Shown: piece by piece, positions 43,457 to 51,046 of the stretch
How the letters are laid out: each line of letters opens with the position of its first letter
Position numbering within the stretch: the first letter of the stretch is position 1
DNA from: Nocardioides humi
GTDB lineage: Bacteria; Actinomycetota; Actinomycetes; Propionibacteriales; Nocardioidaceae
Assembly (NCBI RefSeq): GCF_006494775.1
Contig: NZ_CP041146.1
Coordinates: 5,446,001 to 5,510,000 of the forward strand
Length of the DNA stretch: 64,000 bases
Direction of reading: 5' to 3'
Translations under genes and position numbers: made by a program
The notes under the pieces: model-generated
The model's database searches: none
What the model saw: the letters and a program-made list of their open reading frames with translations, nothing else
Told to the model about the DNA's origin: nothing

Positions 43457-45183
43457 GGCTGTCGCGGCCGCCCCGCCGCCTCGTCGTACCGCTGGCGGTC
43501 CTGGCGATCGCCGGGACCGGCTTCGCGGCGTACGGCGCCACCGGCGACGACGCGGTCCGGTACCGCACGGTCCAGGCGGCCGTGGGTGACGTCGAGCAGG
43601 TCCTCGACCTGTCCGGCGTGATCGGTGCGACCGGCCGCGCCGACCTCGCGTTCGGGACGTCCGGCGAGGTGAGCCGGGTGCCCGTCGCCGTCGGCGACCA
43701 GGTCGCGCAGGGCGACGTCGTCGCGGTCCTCGACCGGGCATCGCTGCGTGCGGCCGTCGACCAGGCGCAGGCCGACCTCGCCGCCGCGAAGGCCCAGCTC
43801 GCCGAGGACCGCGACGCCCAGACCACCGCGGTCGCCAGCGCCGCCACGACCTCCTCGAGCGGGTCGGCCGCCACGGGACAGGCGAAGACCAAGACCGAGA
43901 CCAAGACCGAGACGAAGGCGAAGGACCCGTCCACGCCGGCGCCCGACCTCGCCGCGCTCACCGCCCAGCAGGACGCCGTCCTCGCGGCCCAGTCGGCGGC
44001 GAGTGCGGCGCTGGAGAAGTCGGCCGCCGCGCTGACGGCTCAGCAGGAGGTCTGCGCCGCAGCGCCGACCCCGGCGGACGACGCCGAGAGCACCGAGCCC
44101 GCTGACGCCGGCGTCGACGACGCCTGCGCCCAGGCCCTCGCGGCCGTCCAGTCCGCCCAGGCGGCCACGGCCGACGCCCAGGCCGCGCTCCAGACCGCGC
44201 TGACGACGCTGGGCACGACGCTCACCGCGGCCCTCGGCGACGTCGCCGCCGCCGACACGGGCGGCGACACGGGTGGCGACACGGGCGGGGACACGGGCGG
44301 GAGCGACGCCGCGCCCGCCGCGACGCCCACGCCGTCCTCCGGCGCCTCGGACGGCTCCAGCAGCTCCAGCAGCTCCAGCGGCTCGGGCGGATCGGGTGGG
44401 GCCTCGTCCGGCGGCGCCGGCCGGACCGTCACCGCCGCGACCCTGGCCGACGACCAGGCCGCGATCGACCGCGCCCGCTCCGAGCTCGCCTCGGCCCGCG
44501 CGGACCTGCGCGCGGCGGTCGTGCGGGCTCCCGCCGACGGCACGGTCGCGGCGCTGTCCGTCGCCGTGGGCGACGACGTGAGCGCGGGCGGCACGGTCGC
44601 CGTCGTGGTCGCCCCCGGCGTCACCACCGTCGCGGTGGAGGTGGGGGAGTCCCAGGCGGCGCAGCTGGCGACCGGCACGGCCGTCTCCGTCACGCCCGCC
44701 GGCGCCGCCGACGCGCTGCCCGGCGTGATCAGCCGGGTCGCCCACGTGCCGACCAGCACGACCAGCGACAGCGGCGGCGCCGGGGGCGGCAGCTCCGATC
44801 CGACGTACGCCGTCGAGGTGACCCTCGACCAGCGCGACCTGGCCCTGCCCGACGGGCTCCCTGCGGCCGTCGAGGTCGTGGTCGGGCGCGCCGAGGACGC
44901 TGTCACGCTGCCCGCCTCCGCCGTCAGCGACGGCACGGTGACGACCCTGGTCGACGGCCGGACGCGACGGGTCCGGGTCACGACCGGCATCGTCGGCAGC
45001 ACCGAGGTCGAGGTGCTCGACGGCGTGGAGGCCGGGACCGACGTGGTGCTCGCCGACCTCGACGCCAACCTCCCCAGCGGCGACTCGCAGGACCAGGGCC
45101 CGGGCGGCGGGTTCGGCGGCGGTGGCTTCGGTGGGGGCGGGAGCCCGATGGGGCCGCCCGGCGGCGTGACGATCCGCCGGTGA
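43444..45183 (+). CDS. Second efflux adaptor with long coiled-coil insert
   Basis: The 579-residue protein has a membrane anchor (about residues 12-32), a barrel-sandwich half (GTSGEVSRVPVAVGDQVAQG), a long Ala/Gln helical hairpin interrupted by GGDT repeats and a Ser/Gly run, the second barrel-sandwich half (VRAPADGTVAALSVAVGDDV) and beta-barrel domains. It is longer than typical MacA. Two adaptors in one operon is unusual. GTG start inside the lipoprotein gene suggests coupling. Confidence 0.82.
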   Translation: MRALRLSRPPRRLVVPLAVLAIAGTGFAAYGATGDDAVRYRTVQAAVGDVEQVLDLSGVIGATGRADLAFGTSGEVSRVPVAVGDQVAQGDVVAVLDRASLRAAVDQAQADLAAAKAQLAEDRDAQTTAVASAATTSSSGSAATGQAKTKTETKTETKAKDPSTPAPDLAALTAQQDAVLAAQSAASAALEKSAAALTAQQEVCAAAPTPADDAESTEPADAGVDDACAQALAAVQSAQAATADAQAALQTALTTLGTTLTAALGDVAAADTGGDTGGDTGGDTGGSDAAPAATPTPSSGASDGSSSSSSSSGSGGSGGASSGGAGRTVTAATLADDQAAIDRARSELASARADLRAAVVRAPADGTVAALSVAVGDDVSAGGTVAVVVAPGVTTVAVEVGESQAAQLATGTAVSVTPAGAADALPGVISRVAHVPTSTTSDSGGAGGGSSDPTYAVEVTLDQRDLALPDGLPAAVEVVVGRAEDAVTLPASAVSDGTVTTLVDGRTRRVRVTTGIVGSTEVEVLDGVEAGTDVVLADLDANLPSGDSQDQGPGGGFGGGGFGGGGSPMGPPGGVTIRR

Positions 45184-45240
45184 GCGCCTCCGCACGGAAA
45201 CCGGTGGCGCGGACAGGCCCCGCGGGGTGACGCTGCGGGG

Positions 45241-46239
45241 GTGAGCACGGGCACGTGGACGAGCGCGGTGTGGGCGACGGAGGAGTTCCGCGCCGAGCTG
45301 TGCGCGTTCCTGAGCGCCGCGGTCGGCGTCCCCGACCACGTCGAGGTGGTCGCCCACCGGCCGTGGTCGGCGGTGTGGCGGGTGCGGGCGGCCGGCCGGT
45401 CGTCGTACGCCAAGCAGAACTGCCCGGGCCAGGCCCACGAGCCGCGGCTGATGACCGTCCTGGCGAGGGTCGCCCCGGAGCGCGTCGTCCCCGTCCTCGC
45501 GGCCGACGCGGACCGCGACCTGCTGCTCACCGCCGACCTCGGCCCGACCGTCCACGCACGCGAGGGGCGGCGAACCCCGCGACCTGGGCGCGGATCGCCG
45601 CCGACGCCGCCCTCCTCCAGCGCAGGGCCGTCGACGCGGTCGCCGACCTCGGCCTCACCGTGCTCGCCCCCGCCGACGCCACGACGTACGTCGCCGACGC
45701 CGTCGGCCGCCTCGCCGCCCTCGCCCCGGCGACCCGCGCCGCCTCGCGCCCGAGGTCGCCGTCCTGCTGGAGGCGCTGCTGCCCACCGTCGAGCGCTGGG
45801 CGGACGAGGTCGAGGACCTCGACCTCCCGCTCACCCTGCTCCACAACGACCTGCACGCCGGGAACGTCGTCCGCGCCCCCGACGGCGGCCTGCGCTTCTT
45901 CGACTTCGGCGACGCCGTCCTCGGCGCCCCCCTCGCCGGCCTCCTCGTCCCCCTCGCCACCGCCCGCCAGGCCCTGGACCTGCCGGCCGACGACCCCGCC
46001 CTGTGGCGGATCGCCGACGCCGCCCTCGAGGTCTGGTCCGACCTCGTCCCGCTCGACGCGCTGCGCGCCGCCCTCCCCGCCGCGCTCCAGCTCGGTCGGC
46101 TCGCGCGCGTCGAGTCCTGGCGCCGCTGCGTCGCCACGATGACCCCCGACGAGCGCGCGGACCTCGGCTCCGCCCCGCCGCCTGGCTGGCCACACTGCTC
46201 GACCCCGCACCGCTGGGCCGGGCCGCCCCACTAGGGTGA
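45241..46239 (+). CDS. Aminoglycoside phosphotransferase-like kinase, three frameshifts
   Basis: The fold is visible in three frames: MSTGTWTSAVWATEEFRAEL to LLLTADLGPTVHA, then NPATWARIAADAALLQRR to LAALAPATRA, then LAPEVAVLLEALLP to the catalytic LLHNDLHAGNVV and FFDFGDAV (metal-binding), and a last short piece WLATLLDPAPLGRAAPLG. Each junction needs one added base, at the G run 45564-45567, near 45741-45744, and in the region 46165-46176. The intact product would be about 333 residues, a small-molecule kinase of unknown substrate. It is either a pseudogene or an artefact of sequencing; the latter is favoured by the uniform error sign. Confidence 0.7.
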   Translation: MSTGTWTSAVWATEEFRAELCAFLSAAVGVPDHVEVVAHRPWSAVWRVRAAGRSSYAKQNCPGQAHEPRLMTVLARVAPERVVPVLAADADRDLLLTADLGPTVHAREGRRTPRPGRGSPPTPPSSSAGPSTRSPTSASPCSPPPTPRRTSPTPSAASPPSPRRPAPPRARGRRPAGGAAAHRRALGGRGRGPRPPAHPAPQRPARRERRPRPRRRPALLRLRRRRPRRPPRRPPRPPRHRPPGPGPAGRRPRPVADRRRRPRGLVRPRPARRAARRPPRRAPARSARARRVLAPLRRHDDPRRARGPRLRPAAWLATLLDPAPLGRAAPLG

Positions 46240-46246
46240 GGCGCGC

Positions 46247-46285
46247 GGGCCGGTAGCTCAGTCGGTCAGAGCAGAGGACTCATAA
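46247..46285 (+). pseudogene. 5' half of a split tRNA(CAU) gene
   Basis: Bases 46247-46285 give a normal acceptor 5' strand (GGGCCGG), D arm, anticodon 5' stem GAGGA and loop CTCATAA, then the sequence departs from any tRNA. The missing half is at 57367-57401, where the anticodon 3' stem TCCTT, T arm and acceptor CCGGCCT all pair with this half. Element 2 is inserted between them. Anticodon CAU means Met or lysidine-modified Ile. Confidence 0.85.
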
Positions 46286-46392
46286 CGTTCAGGCCCTAGG
46301 CGAGAATCCGCAGGTCAGCTGCAGGATCGCCTCGGCACGGACCCCGTTCGGACCCCTGCCGATCCGCGCTCGATAGGCTGCGAACGCGACAC

Positions 46393-46469
46393 GGGGCAGT
46401 ACCTCAGTTGGTTAGAGGAGAGAACTCATAATTCTTTGGTCGTCGGTTCGAGTCCGACCTGCCCTACCA
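46393..46469 (+). tRNA. Element-borne tRNA (anticodon CAT)
   Basis: A complete cloverleaf: acceptor GGGGCAG with CTGCCCT, D arm, anticodon stem GAGAA/TTCTT around loop CTCATAA, T arm GTCGG/CCGAC, and an encoded CCA. It differs from the split host tRNA in all stems but has the same anticodon, and lies 107 bp inside the left boundary. It could replace the function of the disrupted tRNA. Met versus Ile2 identity cannot be settled from sequence by eye. Confidence 0.9.
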
Positions 46470-46510
46470 ATCCGCGACGATGTGTCGGCCGTGCGCCCTA
46501 TCGTCGGGGC

Positions 46511-47116
46511 GTGACTTCGTTCATCTGCCCTCACTGCAAGGCGTTCAGCACGTTCTCGGTTGTATGGCTCGACAACAGCAGGCAAGCTGGCCCGACGTCC
46601 TCAACTCGGCACGGCGCGAGTCGATGCAACAACCCGTCGTGCAGCAAGGTGATCGGTGGCTACGTCCACCAGAGCAGTGGCGAGGTCAACGACTGGTGGC
46701 CGAGGCACGTCGGTGGGAAGGAGTTCCCGGACGTGCCTGAGCACATCGCCTCCACCGCTGACGAGGCTCATCAATCACTCAGTATCGGCGCCCATCGCGG
46801 CGCGATCGCACTGGCCCGTGCTGTCGTCGAGGCAACTGCGAAGGATCACGGGATCACCAAGGGCATGCTCGACAAGAAGATTGATGAGATGGCGAAGCAG
46901 GGCGTCATCTCCGACGCCATGAAGGATGCCGCTCACGAGATCCGGTTCGCCGGTAACGAGGTCGCTCACGCGGACTTGGCCGAGGAACCGATCACCAAGG
47001 AGGACGCGGAGGAGGTCCTGGCCCTGATGGACGCGATCCTGACCCGCGTCTACCAGGAGCCCGCCCAAGTTGCTCGGGTCCGCCAGCGCAGAGAGGAACG
47101 TCGCGGCGGCGAGTAG
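46511..47116 (+). CDS. DUF4145-domain protein
   Basis: The 201-residue protein has an N-terminal Cys motif (CPHCKAF and CNNPSC, probable zinc ribbon) and a C-terminal helical DUF4145 domain with HRGAIALARAVVEATAKDHG and AAHEIRFAGNEVAHAD. This domain is frequent in defence islands and mobile elements, sometimes fused to restriction proteins. It sits at the left edge of element 2, a usual place for cargo. GTG start at 46511. Confidence 0.75.
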   Translation: MTSFICPHCKAFSTFSVVWLDNSRQAGPTSSTRHGASRCNNPSCSKVIGGYVHQSSGEVNDWWPRHVGGKEFPDVPEHIASTADEAHQSLSIGAHRGAIALARAVVEATAKDHGITKGMLDKKIDEMAKQGVISDAMKDAAHEIRFAGNEVAHADLAEEPITKEDAEEVLALMDAILTRVYQEPAQVARVRQRREERRGGE

Positions 47117-47225
47117 GTCCTGGCACAGCCGACCTGCGGAATGAAGAACCTGCCCAACGGCAGGCGTACGGTTCGCCGCTCCTCGGCTTCTGCAAGGGGA
47201 GCCGACGACCGAAGGAGGGGCTGCT

Positions 47226-47537
47226 ATGCCCGAGACCAGCAACCGAGTTCGCCACGCTGTGAGCCGCTCGACCGGGGCTACGACCTGGACCCGCAAGGAC
47301 GGGGACGAGTGGCGGACGACCTGCCTCAACCACGGGTCGGAGACGACCGCGACGAGCCGGGGTCCGGCTTGGAAGAATGGTTCGACCCCGGCGAACTTCT
47401 GCCCGAAGTGCAAGGCGATCGTCGCGGGCAAGGCCGACAAGATCACCGGCGACCGGCTTGACCTGCCGACCGCCAAGAAGACGGCGGCGAAGACGCCGAC
47501 CGCCAAGGCCACCCCCACCCGGAAGGCGGCGAAGTGA
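47226..47537 (+). CDS. Small protein with zinc motif and Lys/Ala tail
   Basis: The 103-residue protein has WRTTCLNHG and FCPKCKAIV as a likely Cys/His metal site and a basic Lys-Thr-Ala-Pro tail like histone-type DNA-binding tails. It may bind nucleic acid. ATG at 47226 after GGAGG. Its stop overlaps the next start (TGATG). Confidence 0.6.
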   Translation: MPETSNRVRHAVSRSTGATTWTRKDGDEWRTTCLNHGSETTATSRGPAWKNGSTPANFCPKCKAIVAGKADKITGDRLDLPTAKKTAAKTPTAKATPTRKAAK

Positions 47538-47752
47538 TGCTCTCCGTCATCCACTCGCCAGGCGATCCGAGGGTGCCGCGTTGCAGCGTGTGCGGCGCTG
47601 ACTCGACGTGGGTCGAGCACGAGGACGAGTTCTGGATGCTCGGGGAGGACGACACGAGCGAAGGAACGTTCTTCTGCGACGCGCACAGGCCCTACTCCGA
47701 CAAGTTCTCTGACCGCTTCATCGAGCCGGTCGAGGACGACCCCGACAACTGA
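47537..47752 (+). CDS. Small acidic zinc-motif protein (71 aa)
   Basis: It carries CSVCGADSTWVEH and FFCDAHRP, a likely zinc site, and an acidic end (EPVEDDPDN). ATG 47537 overlaps the preceding stop. A strong hairpin terminator follows. Function unknown. Confidence 0.6.
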   Translation: MLSVIHSPGDPRVPRCSVCGADSTWVEHEDEFWMLGEDDTSEGTFFCDAHRPYSDKFSDRFIEPVEDDPDN

Positions 47753-47760
47753 CCAACCCC

Positions 47761-47954
47761 GCTCGCAAGGTCGGCCCCCCGCCGCGGTCGGCCTTGCAGC
47801 ACATCGCGGCTCGCCCGCAATCGCCCGTTTGCTGGGCTCGCGACGTTCGCCCGGACTCGCCCCCAGCCGGGAGGCTCGCGCCCAGCCTCAGCCCCATACG
47901 CGGACGCTCGCCTGGGCTCGCCGGGGTCGTACCGGCTCGCTCGGGTGTGCTCGC
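47761..47954. repeat. GCTCGC repeat region in a gene-free stretch
   Basis: The 302-bp gap 47753-48054 holds no gene I can support. GCTCGC occurs at 47761, 47809, 47836, 47874, 47906, 47916, 47935 and 47949, with variants at 47845 and 47855. In the middle the spacing is 9, 10, 19, 32, 10 and 19, close to multiples of one helical turn, as for a protein-binding array. Confidence 0.45.
47765..47797 (+). terminator. Hairpin terminator
   Basis: Twelve paired bases (47765-47776 with 47786-47797, two G-U pairs) and a 9-base loop lie just after the small-gene pair. Confidence 0.65.
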
Positions 47955-48054
47955 TGGGCCGTAGCCGGATCGTCGGGCGGAGGGGTGGGGGTCGGGGCGG
48001 TCGTCAGGCCGTCGAGCCGCGAGGGCCCTCTTGCGCGGCGTGATCAATCTCAGC

Positions 48055-48156
48055 CTAGAGTTGGAGAACTTCTTCAGGAGTTGTGCAGTCTGCGAACAAC
48101 TCGGCGTACGGGTCGTCCTCATCAGGCTCCATGAACCGATCGTCAAACTTGCCCAT
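48055..48156 (-). CDS. Possible 33-aa acidic peptide gene
   Basis: The frame reads MGKFDDRFMEPDEDDPYAEL then FADCTTPEEVLQL and stops at TAG. Its ATG overlaps the last codons of the preceding gene. Acidic composition resembles the tail of the 71-aa protein. Support is limited to frame, overlap and composition. Confidence 0.4.
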   Translation of the reverse strand: MGKFDDRFMEPDEDDPYAELFADCTTPEEVLQL

Positions 48157-48409
48157 CGTCGTCCCTCTGAAGGATCCAGACCTTCACTGAGCGCGGGTGA
48201 TCGCGCCGGACACGCCCCTGGGCGGTGAGCGCTCGGACCGTCTCGGTCCGAATGTTCTTGGCCTGCGACTCTGTCAGATCGTAGGTGTCCATCAACCACG
48301 GGTGCAGTGGAGTGTGCGTCACCAGCATGCCGGTCTCGTCGTCCTTGCCAGCGTTCGCCCGCAAATGCTCGTAGACCGGCTCAACGAAGTCAGTGACCTT
48401 GGTCGCCAT
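48143..48409 (-). CDS. Winged-helix-like small protein (88 aa)
   Basis: The protein reads MATKVTDFVEPVYEHLRANA, then DTYDLTESQAKNIRTETVRA, then GRVRRDHPRSVKVWILQRDD, a layout of three helices and a wing. It is divergent from the XRE regulator with a shared palindromic operator between them, so the pair may be a switch. Confidence 0.6.
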   Translation of the reverse strand: MATKVTDFVEPVYEHLRANAGKDDETGMLVTHTPLHPWLMDTYDLTESQAKNIRTETVRALTAQGRVRRDHPRSVKVWILQRDDDGQV

Positions 48410-48431
48410 CCTTGGATGCTACTCATAGTCC

Positions 48432-48445
48432 GTCGACTCATCGAC
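48432..48445. promoter_or_regulatory. Palindromic operator between divergent genes
   Basis: GTCGA-CTCA-TCGAC sits midway in the 58-bp space between the winged-helix-like gene and the XRE gene. It is placed to control both promoters. Confidence 0.5.
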
Positions 48446-48467
48446 GTCATTTCGCGATGTTCTTCGG

Positions 48468-48692
48468 GTGCCCACTCCCGACCATCGCCGTTCCGAGCGG
48501 CGGCGTGACTTCGGGGCACGAGTGCGCGCACTGAGAAAGCCGCTCGGCTTGTCACAGGAGCAACTCGGTCAAGTCGCTGGCCTCGACCGGACGTACATCG
48601 GCAGCGTCGAGCGCGGAGAACGCAACATCAGTCTCGACAACATCTGGGTTCTGGCCGATGCGCTCGGTGTCCACCCGAGCGAGTTGTTCTGA
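48468..48692 (+). CDS. XRE-family repressor-like HTH protein
   Basis: The 74-residue protein is a single helix-turn-helix domain (ALRKPLGLSQEQLGQVAGLD, then RTYIGSVERGERNISLDNIW). GTG start. As the only Cro/CI-type regulator in element 2, located next to the integrase, it is the best candidate for the maintenance repressor. Confidence 0.75.
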   Translation: MPTPDHRRSERRRDFGARVRALRKPLGLSQEQLGQVAGLDRTYIGSVERGERNISLDNIWVLADALGVHPSELF

Positions 48693-48699
48693 CTGGGCG

Positions 48700-49896
48700 C
48701 TACGCGAGTTGGGTAACGCTCGCCTTGCCCGTGGTCGATGGAGGCGCGGCGACCGTGTCCATGAAGTTGGCGGTGTCGGTGTCGAACACGTGGGCGTAGA
48801 TCGCCTGCGTCACGACGACGTTCCGATGCCCCAACTGCTTGCTGATGTGCTCGATCGGCACTCCCGCCGATTGGAGGATCGACGCGCACGTATGACGCAG
48901 GTCGTGAAGCCTCATGCGCTCGGGCAGCCCAGCCGCCGCGAGCGCTGGCTTGAAGTGCCGCTTGTAGAACGCGTCTCGGTCCCACGGGCGTGACCAGTCG
49001 AGCCCACCTTTGCCGCCCTTGAACCGCTGCGCGTCGTGGATCTTCCGACCGGGCCACAGTGGCGCGGAGGGCTCCTTGCGGTTCGGGTGAGCGCCCAGAT
49101 AGGCCGCTAGGTCGAGCGCCAGCCATTCGGGCAGACGCACGCGGCGGCTCGTGCTGTTCTTCGTGCTGCTGACCTCCCATCCGCCCCTCACCTTGGAACG
49201 CGTGCGTCGTACGTGGAGGACTCGCCGCATCGTGTCGACGTCGTCGATGTTTAGCCCGCTGACCTCGCTCGCCCGGAGGCCGGTGTAGGCCATGAACGTC
49301 ACCATCAGCGCGTACGGAGTTGTCGGGTCTTGCTCGGCCATCGCCGCGGCAAGCTTGGCGACCTCGCCGGGTGTGAGGAACACGGCTTCCGGCTTGATCC
49401 GGCCCAGCGCCTTGTCGGTCGGCAACTCAACACCGGTCGCAGGATTGAGCGGGATCGCCTTGCGCTTGACCGCGTACTTGAGGACACCCGAGACGACGAG
49501 CCAGTGGTGACGGACCGTCGCCGGGGTCAGGTTCCGCTCGCTCTGGATGCGGTCGAGGTACTCCTGTACGTCAACGGTATTGATCTGGTCGACCCGCGTG
49601 GATCCGAACTCGGGGAGCACGCTGCTCTTAAGGATGCCGTTGATCTTGCGGAGGTACGCTGCGCTGACCTTGCCCTCCTTGCTCTTGGTGAACTTCGCTG
49701 CCCACTCTCGAAACGACTCCTTGCCCTGTTGTGGGTCGTGCTCGCGCTCGACGGTCACCTTGCGCCGGTGAGACTCGGCGGACTTCTTCGTGACGAACCG
49801 CTTCTTGCGGCTGTGTCGCTTGCCGTCAGCGTCGTACCAACTCCACCGCACCTCATACGGCTTGGGGCGGCTGTGGTCAGTCGTCAGTGTTGCCAT
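48700..49896 (-). CDS. int: Tyrosine integrase of element 2
   Basis: The 398-residue protein has an N-terminal arm-binding domain (VRWSWYDADGKRHSRKKRFV), a SAM-like domain and a catalytic domain with YTGLRASEVSGL (Arg), LHDLRHTCASIL (His-x-x-Arg), LGHRNVVVTQAIYAHV (His and Tyr nucleophile). It probably recombines at the anticodon loop, whose stems offer the symmetric core sites such enzymes use. It converges with the XRE gene. Confidence 0.92.
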   Translation of the reverse strand: MATLTTDHSRPKPYEVRWSWYDADGKRHSRKKRFVTKKSAESHRRKVTVEREHDPQQGKESFREWAAKFTKSKEGKVSAAYLRKINGILKSSVLPEFGSTRVDQINTVDVQEYLDRIQSERNLTPATVRHHWLVVSGVLKYAVKRKAIPLNPATGVELPTDKALGRIKPEAVFLTPGEVAKLAAAMAEQDPTTPYALMVTFMAYTGLRASEVSGLNIDDVDTMRRVLHVRRTRSKVRGGWEVSSTKNSTSRRVRLPEWLALDLAAYLGAHPNRKEPSAPLWPGRKIHDAQRFKGGKGGLDWSRPWDRDAFYKRHFKPALAAAGLPERMRLHDLRHTCASILQSAGVPIEHISKQLGHRNVVVTQAIYAHVFDTDTANFMDTVAAPPSTTGKASVTQLA

Positions 49897-50197
49897 TCTT
49901 CCTCTCCTTCATGATCTGATCGCGCCACGTCGTGGCTTCCTCGGCGGTGTCGAACCTGCCGCTGTGGCGCTCGCCGTCGAACCGGAACGAGATCACCCAC
50001 TCGCCGCACACCAGCCGACGCGGCTTGACCGTCTTGGCCTTCCGCGTGCCCTTCTGGCCTTCCGGCATCCCGAGGGTGACCTGCTTGGTCCGCTCGTGGC
50101 TGAGTCGGCGTGCGAGCCGGTCAAGCTCGGTGCTCTCGTGGTCTCCCCACCCCACCGGAACAGGGGTGCGGCTGCTCGGCAGGTCCCATGCGCTCAC
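49877..50197 (-). CDS. Hypothetical protein between recombinases (106 aa)
   Basis: It has a C-terminal strand-rich domain (CGEWVISFRFDGERHSGRFD, then TAEEATTWRDQIMKERKNG) resembling the AP2/integrase arm-binding fold. GTG start overlaps the recombinase stop (GTGA), and its end overlaps the integrase start by 20 bases, so it may be an integration accessory protein. Confidence 0.6.
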   Translation of the reverse strand: MSAWDLPSSRTPVPVGWGDHESTELDRLARRLSHERTKQVTLGMPEGQKGTRKAKTVKPRRLVCGEWVISFRFDGERHSGRFDTAEEATTWRDQIMKERKNGNTDD

Positions 50198-50850
50198 GAC
50201 GCCGCCTCCGCTCGCTCGTCCTCGGCACGGCGGAGCACCCGGAGAACGGTCGAGTGCGACCAACGCGCACCGCCGCCAGGGCTCGGAACCCCGCGCTCGT
50301 TGAGGGTCTGAGCGATCGCACGCGCACTCATGCCCTTTTGGTCGAGGTCGGCGAGCATGTGCACGGTCATGCCCGGAAGGTCGGCTGCTGGCCGGCCCGG
50401 CACCTTGCCCTTGAGCCGAGCAGCGGCGAGCCCTTCCTTGGTGCGCTGGCTGATCCGCTCGCGCTCGTCCTCGGCGATGACCTGCTCCATGTTGGTCATG
50501 AGGTTGTCGCTCTTGCTCAGGCTCGACTTGCCGTTGGTGTCGAGGATCGGCCAGCCCGCTGCACGTGAGCGCTCGAGAAGTTGCTGGCCGTCGATGAGCG
50601 AGCGCGTGGCCCTGTCCCACCGCAGGATCAGCAGTCCATCGGCCAGCCCGGTCTCCACGAGCCGGATCGCTGCCTCACGACCGTGCAGCCGGTCAGTCCT
50701 CCGGCTGGTCATCACGTCGGGGATCACGGCGATGAGTTCGTGCCCGTGTTGCCCGGCCCAGCCGTGTTGCAACGCTCGCTGCGCGTCGAGGCCGTGCCCT
50801 TCCTCGGCTTGCTTCCGGGTGCTGACCCGGATGTATCCCACCAGTCTCAT
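50194..50850 (-). CDS. Serine recombinase (resolvase/invertase family)
   Basis: The 218-residue protein begins MRLVGYIRVSTRKQAEEGHG, with the nucleophilic Ser near residue 10, then LILRWDRATRSLIDGQQLLE and AEDERERISQRTKEGL (helix E), and a C-terminal HTH (SARAIAQTLNERGVPS). It is shorter than large serine integrases and may resolve element multimers, invert DNA or help excision. A strong site AGGAAGGAAGG precedes the ATG at 50850. Confidence 0.88.
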   Translation of the reverse strand: MRLVGYIRVSTRKQAEEGHGLDAQRALQHGWAGQHGHELIAVIPDVMTSRRTDRLHGREAAIRLVETGLADGLLILRWDRATRSLIDGQQLLERSRAAGWPILDTNGKSSLSKSDNLMTNMEQVIAEDERERISQRTKEGLAAARLKGKVPGRPAADLPGMTVHMLADLDQKGMSARAIAQTLNERGVPSPGGGARWSHSTVLRVLRRAEDERAEAAS

Positions 50851-50875
50851 TGGTGCCTTCCTTCCTGCTGTCGCC

Positions 50876-50910
50876 CCGGAGCGGATCGGAAACGGGCGAA
50901 GCCGCTCCGG
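50876..50910 (-). terminator. Hairpin in recombinase leader
   Basis: CCGGAGCGG and CCGCTCCGG form a perfect 9-bp stem between the TerS-like gene and the serine recombinase. It may end the upstream transcript or control the recombinase leader. The rest of the 196-bp gap shows nothing clear. Confidence 0.5.
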
Positions 50911-51046
50911 AGCGTCGGAGGCGCGACCGTACGGTGAGGCAGTTGGGCAACGCTGCTTGCTGAGGTCACTTGCGGTTTGCGGGCCCTGCGGACCTGGGGT
51001 GGGGGTCGGCCCAGCCGCTCGACCCCGCAGCCGCGTACGCCCCACC

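Noticed and set aside
46393..46469. The intact tRNA(CAU) as the true left attachment site
   Set aside because: Its 5' half does not pair with the 3' half at 57367-57401, while the half at 46247-46285 pairs perfectly.
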